A stretch of DNA of 64,000 nt from Tubulanus polymorphus. Lineage: Eukaryota > Nemertea > Palaeonemertea > Tubulaniformes > Tubulanidae. The notes under the pieces were generated by a model, which saw only the letters and a list, made by a program, of their open reading frames with translations, had not been told where the DNA came from and ran no database searches. The DNA is taken from contig NC_134025.1 of NCBI RefSeq assembly GCF_964204645.1, positions 14,763,001 to 14,827,000 on the forward strand, read 5' to 3'. Made by a program: the position numbers and the translations under genes. Shown here one piece after another: positions 55,703-64,000 of the stretch; the first letter of the stretch is position 1, and the number at the start of each line of letters is the position of its first letter.

Positions 55703-56173
55703 CAATGATATTTTCCTCTAATAGACAATTCTGGTAAAATTGAATAGAATAATCTATCTTCATGGGTAATATCGTATCATAGCTGGGTGGTACCGTTTAC
55801 AGTTTGATGTTTCATGTCCTTATGAAATGGTTTCAACTTTAGTAAATGCGTTCCTTCATAAATTAATGTTTTTTCTATTCAAAAGAGGCCATTCCCCATT
55901 CTTTACTGCCAATATCAATGTGGATATCACTACGCGATTAATACCCTATAGTGCTGAAGATGATTTGAAAATTTTGAAAAATTCCACCACAGTATGTTGA
56001 ATAATGGGAATACCGCTATAGTGCGTCTATACCATGGCGCAGTGTATCGTTAGTTACTAATATTTCACCATGTTTGACAGGTGCTGCCATCTTTCAATAG
56101 AGATAAAAACTTATTACTAATTACATCAATACACCGGAGTGCGGTGTACTAGCAAAATCCGTCACCGATTCTG
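55703..56173. other. Non-coding; nothing recognised
   Basis: AT-rich DNA between the piggyBac element and the hAT C-terminal remnant. No ORF or repeat was noticed. Confidence 0.3.
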
Positions 56174-56790
56174 TTGTCTGTGAACTACCATCTGAATTGT
56201 AACATAAAATCAAAGAGTGACCTAATTATAGGTGATGGGGCTAAAGAGTACATGGCAACAACCAAAAGGTTATCTGATAAGAAGAAAGCAGAATTCTACA
56301 AAGTCATTGTTGAATTGTATCAAAAGGAAAGTGATTTTATTAAGGCACAATTCCCTTTGAAAGATAAGCTATTAGCAAATGCAGAAGTAGCCAGTGTTGT
56401 TGATCGCGACTTAGTTCATTTTACATCCTTTGGAGTACTTCATTGAGAAGTATCACTTCATAGTACCTGAGGGTGTAAGTCGTTGCAAATACAGGAAGAG
56501 TTTTGTACGTACCAAATAGAACATCTAAATGACATGATCTTATCTGAGGACCATATCGATATACAGTGGACAAAGCTTGGGGATTTATGTGATCATAATA
56601 AATGAACCAAAGTTCAGTCTTACCAACTGTGATGAGAGCTAATCTAGTAATTCCTCATAGCAATTGCATTAAAGCAGAGACGCTGCAGTCTTTACTTCAA
56701 GTCAAAGTTAACATTGCCGAACCATGTTTTGAGAGGGGAACATTTTCAGGGGAACAACTGAAAAAATCGAAATCTGCCAGTTATCCATAG
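56174..56790 (+). pseudogene. hAT transposase, C-terminal dimerisation-region remnant
   Basis: Frames read 'LSDKKKAEFYKVIVELY', 'FIKAQFPLKDKLLANAEVAS', then 'LEYFIEKYHFIVPEG', 'QIEHLNDMILSEDHIDIQW', 'LPTVMRANLVIPHSNC' and finally 'AEPCFERGTF...KKSKSASY'. This is the usual C-terminal order of a hAT transposase, ending in the dimerisation block, where the conserved 'AxxERxFS' has decayed. Several stops and shifts are present. It fits as the missing end of the fragment at 51.3 kb. Confidence 0.65.
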
Positions 56791-57179
56791 TTAACGTCTG
56801 AGTCCACTACTAGGACACCTGCCATTGATATTAATGCTAATGAAGTTATCTAGTGTACATCTTTAACCAGAGCCCCAAGGGGCACTATGGTCAGCCTGTC
56901 AGCTTTTCATAAAATGGCAAATGATGATGCATTCTGTGGGTTAAATTTGTCAAAATACACTCCCAGCTCAGAGTCAATACCCAATAATTTACACAATACA
57001 ATCGTAGAATACAAAAGTAGCACAGACAGCGACTGGATCTGGCAGGAACAAATACCTCAGATAAATCTTTTCTCTTGGTCTTATTGATTTTAATGCGGAA
57101 TAGAATAGAATTTTCTAAAATTTGCTCAATAAAACAAAATTGAATTAGATTTGATGTTTTTATTTGATCAATAAAGTAA

Positions 57180-58423
57180 AATTGAATTGAATTTGATATT
57201 TTTTTGCGAAATAAAATTTGATTGAATTTGTAGTTTGAGTACATGGCTAATTAGCATATCAAGGTCATCTATCCGATTTAAGAAAAAGCTATTTTTCCCG
57301 GACTTTGCACAATGGTCAATGATATTTTCTGTAGTGCTAATAAAAATATTCCTCCCAAAAACCAAATCAACTAAAGCTTTCACAGAAATCGATCTTGAAA
57401 TACAATTTTAGATTTTAAAATAAAACCGGAAGTAAAACGGTAGATGATATCACGGGTTCACGTGAACACCTGCTGATTTATGCGGCTAAGCCATAGAGGA
57501 GTCTTTGCTTTCTGATTGGCTTTTCAAAACCAATATTATTGCGATCAGATATTCGTGAAAAAGCTGGCTCAAGTCCAATATAGCATTAAATAGTTCCAGC
57601 AGAGACTTATCACATTGGACTGGTATTTGGAATTAATCCGCCAATATTGGACTGATTGAATCTTACGACATTACGCTATAAGGACGTGCGAACATACCGA
57701 CATGCCGACAAATCCACATACCGAAAAACCGACGAACCGACAAACCGACATACCGACCAACCGACAAACTGACAAACCGACCAACCGACAAATCCGTGCG
57801 TGGATAACACTTATATAAAGCGGCTGGAAGCGAGGGGCTGCGTGTTTGCGTGGATTACCCGTATATAAAGTGGCTGGGAATGAGGGGCTGGGTATGTACC
57901 TGGATTACCCTTGTATAAATTGGCTGGGTTTGAGGGGCTGTGTGGTGCATGGATTGCCCTTATAAAAAGTGGCTGGGATCGAGGGGCTGGGTATATGCGT
58001 GGATTACCCGCCGATTGCCCTTATACAATGTGGCTAGGATCGAGGGACAGGGTTTTTCCGTGGATTACCCGTGGCTGGATCGAAGGACTACGAGTATGTC
58101 GGTTCGTCGGTTTGTCGGTTCGTCGGTCAGTCGGTTTGTCTTGAAAAGTACGAAGCCGAATTACTCCTTTTCTAAAAATGTATCTTTGAGCGGGGAACTA
58201 TTCCACGTTATACTGGACTTGAACCGAAAAGCTCATATAAATTTAAAGAGTAAAAAATAAAAAATTCAGCTACGTAGAGTTTGGAGAATGGATAATGCTT
58301 TAATGAATGATTTGTATGAATATATGCTCAGTTGCACAGTAAAAGAGTCTTTGCTCTGGAAACCATGTCATTTGAATTCGCTCTATTTGTATAGTAATAG
58401 GCTCAGCCTACGGCTGGCCTAAT
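57180..58423. repeat. Dispersed repeat family R1, copy 3
   Basis: It is closely similar to copy 1 at both ends ('gctaattagcatatcaaggt'; 'cacgtgaacacctgctga'; 'tagtaataggctcagcct', 'acggctggcctaa'). Its middle is interrupted by a structured satellite at 57.69-58.14 kb. Confidence 0.75.
57690..58141. repeat. 50-bp minisatellite flanked by inverted (ACCGACAA)n arrays
   Basis: On the left, about 100 bp of 'aaccgacaaaccgaccaacc'-type repeat; on the right, its reverse complement 'gtcggttcgtcggtttgtcg'. Between them are about five to six units of 50 bp with 'tggattacccttatataaa' and 'gtggctggga...gaggggctg'. The arms could pair with each other. Confidence 0.85.
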
Positions 58424-59764
58424 AATTACAAATCGTCGTTGAGAACTTAATTCACAGTAGGCTCCAGCTGAGCAACTGTATAGTAAAATTTGTTATTCTA
58501 TCTATCAATTTTATTACATGTAATTTCAAAGATACTTTACTTTTGTTGAGTCTCACAAGTTTAAATGCTTTGTATGATGTTGAAGTCACAGTAAAAGGAT
58601 CATTAAGTTTGTGTTGCTGTTAAATTTAAAAGTTAGATTTTAACTACCGGGTATAAGTACTTGTTGAAATTTATTGCTGATAAGATGTTGGCATTAACAT
58701 AAATAAATTCATTGTTATGTGAGTCTATCGTTGAGTTAAATAGCTCTTAGGTGTATATGGTGGCCTATCCGACTCTTTAAGACGGCAGTTATAACTCCTG
58801 CCTTTCAATTCCTTTGTATTAGCAAGTTCGTGAATTTCATATGTGAATGGCTGATTCTTTGTGAATGGACTAGAACAGTTAAACATAAAGTGTGGACAGC
58901 AACCTCGCATTGACTTGACTTCTCATGTTTGAACCATGTAGTAGAGATGAATTGAGCTTTTAGACAAATGAATTCTGATCTATTTTGCTTCTTATGAATA
59001 CGATACTTCAATGAACTGTGTACAAATAATTTTAAGAGGAAAATTAGAAACTACTGATTAAGATATTGAAATACTAAAAATTTTGCCAAAGTAAATGTTT
59101 GGAAATGTGTGCTGGATACTGAAACGAGAGGACCATAAGGTCCATATGTTCGAAGACAGTCTTTGAAATTGAGTGGATGCATAAGGCAGGGTTCATAGTT
59201 GTCAGGCCTTGGTCAAAATCAAGACTTATCATCACCTTTGAAAAGTGAAAATCAATAATTTTTTTATCAAATGCGCAAACCATCAACAACTGTCACGCAA
59301 CTGTATACAGGCCTGTACCCAGGGGAACGCACCCCCTCACAATAAAATTTTGAGTTTCACCATTTTTTGTCAAAGAAAATTTCTTGCTCACATACATATA
59401 ACTATGATATAGATATAGACACTGTTATCAAAAAATTTGCAAGTCTCCATAAACGATGAGACACCAGTGTATGTTGTTGGATTATGAGACCTAATGAAAA
59501 CTTATTCTGAAAATGTTTCGAGGATTAATTACATTTTTTCAGTGACATTTTTAAATGAAATATTCACTAAAATTTGAACGAACATGCATTTCTATTTTCA
59601 AAATTGTCTTGTGGGAGGCCCCCTATAACCCCCCCCCCACCTTAATGAAGCTTTGTGCCTACGGCGCTCGCAGTAGGTCCACCGCAAAATCAAATAAGTA
59701 CCACTCTCTCGCACCCACCCAAAAGAGAGGCTGCATACGAGCCAGGCGTTCATGACAACACAAC
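58424..59764. other. Mostly unassigned
   Basis: A short hairpin 'gaggaccataaggtcc' near 59,127 resembles one near 2,603 ('gaggaccaaaggtcc') and may mark a dispersed repeat. A C-run near 59,632 is present. No convincing ORF was seen. Confidence 0.3.
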
Positions 59765-60120
59765 CACCCGAATTTCCCAGCGATTAAGCCGACTTGGCAA
59801 ATAAGCTGAGGGCAGTTTTTTTAGCCTAAAATACATGGATTTCATTAAGTTTCGCTCAATAAGCAGAGGCCCTTCATCAGGAGATTTTAATTCACTCAAT
59901 TTGTCTATTAGTTTGTCTTAATTGACGATGAATGAGGCTGACAATACGCGCACGTCTGCCTATGTATGAGAGCGCTGTGTATACACTAATATCATCACCG
60001 AGTCAATGTACTATATATAGACTCGCTCAGGTGATTACTAACACACACAGCAGCCATATAGTACTGTAACCTATATTCACACACACACACGGGGCTGGCG
60101 GACTGCTGACGCGCGTATAT
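59765..60120. mobile_element. Truncated copy of the 26.9-kb MITE
   Basis: 'ttttagcctaaaatacatgg', 'ggcccttcatcag', 'gtcttaattgacgat' and 'gaggctgaca' follow in the same order as in the complete copy. The terminal repeats are degraded ('aagccgacttggcaaataag'). Confidence 0.6.
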
Positions 60121-60749
60121 ACAAATGTATTAGCGACTGGTATTAAATTGACCACAAAGTCAGAATCCATCCATCCACAAAATGTCAAAAAATACAAACA
60201 AATACTAACTTTTTGTTTTTTTTCATAAAAATCAAGACAAATACTGCTGATTTTTTCTTTCTACATATACAAATAAATACCGACTTGGAAGACCCGCTAC
60301 GAACCCTGTAAGGGGATGTCAGTTTTATCAGTAAAAAGAATTTACGTTTCCAGGGTTTCCGTGAGGCTTTTTTTTAACCATTAAATGGAAATTTTCGCCC
60401 AGCCAAAAGTGGTCCTATTTTCCCCACATCCTGAAAAATTCTTTAGAGGATTTGTGAAAATAAATTTTTTTTTGTTCGTTAAAGCGTTCTTTTTATATTT
60501 TAGTTTATTTCAATTTACGATCTGTTTCCGTAATAAAATGCGTGGCTGACGATGTAGTGAGTAATAGCGTAGTGTAATCATCCATGTTCCTTCCCAACCT
60601 ATTTTCCATAATGGTATAGTCTACACACTAGCCAATGAAACTGTGCATAGGCAGTGTTCTCTGTGTGTGACACTTCAATGAATGAAGTTCGTGCCGTGGT
60701 ATTTTTAATTACGGCAAAGACCACATGAAAACATTAGAATGCACTTGAA

Positions 60750-61049
60750 ATGGCTCCAAAAATCCTCATTACTTCCCCCTTGGACTTCAGGCCTGATGTG
60801 TTCGTCTTGGCACAGATGCACGCCTGTAAAATATTTCCCCAATTAAGAGTAACAGAAGTTTTTCAACCAGCTCACGGAAACCCTGCGTTTCTTATTACAT
60901 CTTTTTTTTACGACGGAGCACGCCGAACAGGTTATTTTTCGTCAGTCAATCTGAGTCGGCCTGTGTTTTCAGGACACAGCCGCAATACTCGGGATATTCC
61001 TCCCGAGTACAGCATCTTCAAATGGCGCAGTTTGCGTAGATATATGTGA
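60750..61049 (+). CDS. Hypothetical 99-residue frame
   Basis: An ATG in good context ('gaaatggct') opens a 99-codon frame starting 'MAPKILITSPLDFRPDVFVL', without recognisable motifs. It could be chance. No splice sites or neighbouring exons support it. Confidence 0.15.
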   Translation: MAPKILITSPLDFRPDVFVLAQMHACKIFPQLRVTEVFQPAHGNPAFLITSFFYDGARRTGYFSSVNLSRPVFSGHSRNTRDIPPEYSIFKWRSLRRYM

Positions 61050-62137
61050 TATTGGCTAGCATTACTGATGATTTTCATGCAGAAAATCCCTCACTCGTAG
61101 TACTTTCAAGAAATAAAATCCGGGCTAGCGACAAACCCGCCCCGCAGAGACAATAATCTATCGATCTCTCTCCCAGTCAGTGTGAACCATGAACTGCACA
61201 GTTGCTATGAACTACTTTAGAATGTATCAGTGCGCGAGCACCTGTGAGGATAGTGATGGGGATTACACTTCATTACCAGGTAAAACCGATCTAAACAATT
61301 CACTGACAAGTAAGCCCTTCATGCGCCACAAAACTTCCCGTAAATCATCACGATTTTGGCAACCTAAATAATACAGGCTATAATAGTCATTGCTAGGATC
61401 ATAGATACAGGCAAATGACGTGTTACAGACAATGTTTGATTGGATTATCAGTTCTATATCGATACAGCATTATGTGACTATATCCATGGCAGTAGAGATA
61501 CTATGGATGTTGTTCGGTCAACTACTAGCGACGATGTCTATATGGTTTTCGACCATTTCATCTTAAAATACTGAAAGTGGTTATACCTATGTTGGCATGT
61601 ATGTCTATGTATTTTTTGTAGTTAGTGCCAAGCAATGGGAACTGACGGACACATCATTGTCATTTTCACAAAAAGAATGTAAATTATCGGTACCTACCTC
61701 TCGACTTGTGTGTATGCATCTGCACCATTCAGTAATAATAATCTATTAGTAGGGAAGCTATTTTTTTCCAGGAAAATATGATTATATCTTACAAGCACAA
61801 TATTGGATTTCATCTATTAAGAAAATAGTTAGTTTCAGACTAGTGCGTTAGAATATGTAATGGTTGGAAGATCTTTTTCAGTGCATCTATATGTGAACGT
61901 AATTCAAAATCAAATAATTGAGATGTGTGCTGTAGTTTGAGCCTCCAAACGAAAATTACATCACATGTCACTTCACAGCCCAAAATAGTATGGGAATCAG
62001 CCTCCTGGGCCAAAATAAGACATCCATGAATACTATCATTGTACCCTATCAAAAATGTGCTAATTTCTCTTCCTAGAGCGAAAAAAGTATTTCTTAAAAA
62101 TTCTATAATGTTACACCTAAATTAAGTTTCTACATAC
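61050..62137. other. Non-coding, probably intronic
   Basis: A minus-strand frame at 61,840-62,052 looks protein-like ('GCLILAQEADSHTILGC'). Its apparent acceptor is out of phase with the neighbouring exon, so I do not include it as coding. Confidence 0.3.
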
Positions 62138-62253
62138 CCAATAATAAGGAAACAAAATGGAGCAATGTGGATATTTATCATAACCGCTGCTAACCAAGTC
62201 AATAACGATGCTGCAGTACTAGGATATAGGCTGAAGAGCAGTGATTCCACAGT
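62138..62253 (-). CDS. Internal exon of the membrane-protein gene
   Basis: The acceptor 'ctctatttacag' and donor TTGG|GTATGT bound a 116-bp exon reading 'TVESLLFSLYPSTAASLLTW' then 'LAAVMINIHIAPFCFLIIG'. Residues about 13-38 are strongly hydrophobic. Its two spare bases (GG) pair with the A that opens the exon at 43.8 kb. The implied intron is 18 kb and full of mobile elements. Confidence 0.55.
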
Positions 62254-62451
62254 CTGTAAATAGAGCATCATATCATATTACAATAATTCTGGTAAACATG
62301 ACATCTTTTAACAATTTGGGTTATAGATCAACACCCTCAAGACCTACCGACAAATGTACGCGTATATAGCTAAAAACTGTATCATTTATCTTGAGGTACA
62401 AATTTTTAACAATATAATTTTAGAAAAAGGAATAACCGCAAAAACAAGATA

Positions 62452-63846
62452 CCATATTTTCCAGTGTATAAGTCGAGTTTTTGAGATGAAAAACCATGTC
62501 CAAAATATGTAGGTCGACTTATACACTGGCTACACTTTCGATATTAGACTACACTCATATACCAATTATAATTGAGGATGTTGATAAAATAGTTTTTTAT
62601 AGTTTGGAAATGTTTCAAAATTAATCAATGTTAAAAATCAAGCGAGAATTAAGATGTGTATTCATTGTGCAGTACTTACATAAGCTGCGCTGCACCAATA
62701 ATCAATACACAGCAGTCTTATACTTGACTCAATGTATACACAATACATTCAACATGTGGATACAAACTATGAGCACTAATCCGGTAATTTAATGTTAGAG
62801 ACAACAGATCCCAATCATTAATTGCAAATACCAGTAGAGACTATGAACTACTATGAGAATGACCTTAGCACTGTTTTGAAAGTGACTTCTGTAAACACAC
62901 GAAGAGGCGACTCGACTTATACACCAACTATAGCCTTAGTACAGTGGAACCTCGTTCTAATGAACCGCTGGGGGAAGAATAAAAAGTTTGTAATATCCGA
63001 TAGTTTGTTAGATCCGATTCACATCATTTATGTATGAAAAGAGAACACTTCCCTGGTGTGATAAAACACAAACCAACTGGTTTCATTAGAATCCAACAGG
63101 TTTTATTGGTAGAAGGCCTACTATTTATGTATAAATACTATCAGCTAATAAATCGATAATTGACAACTGTAAACAATGAAATATAACATAAATTGAAACC
63201 GAATTCAGATTTGCTCTCCGTTGACTTTGAGTGGCAAATACATGTGTTGGACACATGAGTCCCTCCCAGGTGATGCGATGGAATGAGAGCAAGGAAATGA
63301 ATGTAACAACGGCATGCCAGTTAAAACGTCAGAACAATTCTAAAACTTCAGAGCATTTAGTCCCTTTTTCAATTTCTCTGATGGTCTCAATCATTTTGCG
63401 AATTACGTTTTCGTCAAGGACGCCTGTATATCACTGTAAGCAGGCTAGAACAATGACCGACTACCGTTCTACAAATTGTAGCAGCCAGCAACATATAGTA
63501 AATCTGTATCGCTAATCTAAAACAAATAAAGCAATACTGTCTCTCGGTTTGAAGCTTACGATAAATAAACAAGTAAGACTGATCAAGGCTTGGCGATCGT
63601 TAGAAATATGTAATAGGACTCAAAAACTAAGGTCGTTATAACCATAAGTTCATTAGAAAAGGGGTTGTTTCCGATGAAATTCATCTGTAAATGAGAAGGA
63701 TTTGGCCGCAGATTTTTTTTGTAAGTAACCAGCGATGGTTCGTTAGTTCTGAGGTCATTAGAATTAGTTTCCACTATACATCTTTTTAAACTGAAAATTT
63801 GACTTCGACTTATACACTTGGTTGATGTGTAAACCAGAAAATACGG
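62452..63846. mobile_element. TA-flanked element with 'ccatattttccagtgtataa' ends
   Basis: The outer ends 'ccatattttccagtgtataa' and the inverse of 'ccagaaaatacgg' share about a dozen bases, and 'gtcga...cgacttataca' motifs lie inside. TA lies on both sides. It encloses a second TA-flanked element. Probably Tc1/mariner-like; no transposase was recognised. Confidence 0.55.
62942..63776. mobile_element. Tigger/pogo-like MITE nested in the preceding element
   Basis: The left end is 'cagtggaacctcgttctaat' plus 'gaaccg'; the right end reverse-complements to 'tagtggaaactaattctaat' plus 'gacc'. TA lies on both sides. The 'CAGTGGAACCTCG' start is typical of pogo/Tigger-type elements. Short frames inside carry no transposase motif. 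Confidence 0.6.
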
Positions 63847-64000
63847 TAATCTTTTTCAATGAAATCTCATCAATTGGATCATATTTGAAAGCTTTTTCAT
63901 TTTAATCATTGTTTGTGACAAAACAATGAACTCTTTATCAGTGTCTTTTCCTGTATTTGTGGAAGACACTATATTTCGGCCCATGAAATACTACATCTGT

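Noticed and set aside
57911-58260. Two open frames of 77 and 106 codons
   Set aside because: They are translations of the 50-bp minisatellite and its flanking microsatellite.
61840-62080. Minus-strand frame 'GCLILAQEADSHTILGC' as an exon
   Set aside because: Joining it after the neighbouring exon gives an immediate stop in the required phase; no good donor.

Overview
This is eukaryotic nuclear DNA, from an invertebrate animal judging by its mobile elements: BEL/Pao and Ty3/Gypsy LTR retrotransposons, non-LTR retrotransposons, a Penelope-like GIY-YIG fragment, hAT, piggyBac, PIF/Harbinger and Tc1/mariner-type DNA transposons, and rolling-circle (Helitron/Helentron) repeats built around a tandem unit of about 155 bp. 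That last architecture resembles the 'pearl' elements of bivalve molluscs, so a mollusc or another marine lophotrochozoan is my best guess, held weakly. The sequence is AT-rich overall. I found no bacterial-type operon, tRNA, rRNA or CRISPR. Almost every long reading frame is a decayed transposon gene.

Host-gene content is sparse and lies between the repeats. Three minus-strand stretches at 62.1, 43.7 and 8.3 kb have good splice signals on both sides and encode hydrophobic segments. The first two join in phase, so part of a polytopic membrane-protein gene with very long introns probably runs through the window. On the plus strand near 25.5 kb, two small in-phase exons, the second with a stop codon and a poly(A) signal, look like the 3' end of another gene.

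Layout. 0-2.7 kb: dispersed repeat R1, then non-LTR and possible piggyBac debris. 2.7-6.8 kb: 5'-truncated BEL element with a 3' LTR. 6.9-9.4 kb: a non-LTR fragment and two Helentron-like repeats around a host exon. 9.6-23.8 kb: one minus-strand non-LTR retrotransposon cut into five pieces by successive insertions. These are a TIR element holding a Harbinger MITE, a 1.25-kb TTAA element, a hAT element holding a very AT-rich island, a second inverted copy of the TTAA element, and a Gypsy element that landed inside the reverse transcriptase FADD motif. 24-27.5 kb: palindromic ACACGTGT-type repeats, a 422-bp tandem duplication and a Tc/mariner-like MITE. 29.5-33.1 kb: a foldback repeat with arms of about 0.6-0.7 kb enclosing a non-LTR fragment and a hAT MITE. 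33.6-36 kb: ORF1-like and Penelope-like remnants. 36.8-42.4 kb: a Helentron-like element with a hAT transposon inside it. 43-46 kb: a duplicated unit, a host exon and a decayed acidic ORF. 46.4-58.4 kb: R1 copies flanking duplicated repeat R2, a split hAT pseudogene and a piggyBac pseudogene. 59-64 kb: MITE fragments, a nested pair of mariner-type elements and a host exon.

The most unusual items are the AT-rich island at 14.5-17.3 kb, which has zinc-finger and membrane ORFs and a 24-bp coding-frame repeat; the Helentron with a paralogous empty site in the same window; and the five-way nest, whose order of insertion can be read from target-site duplications.
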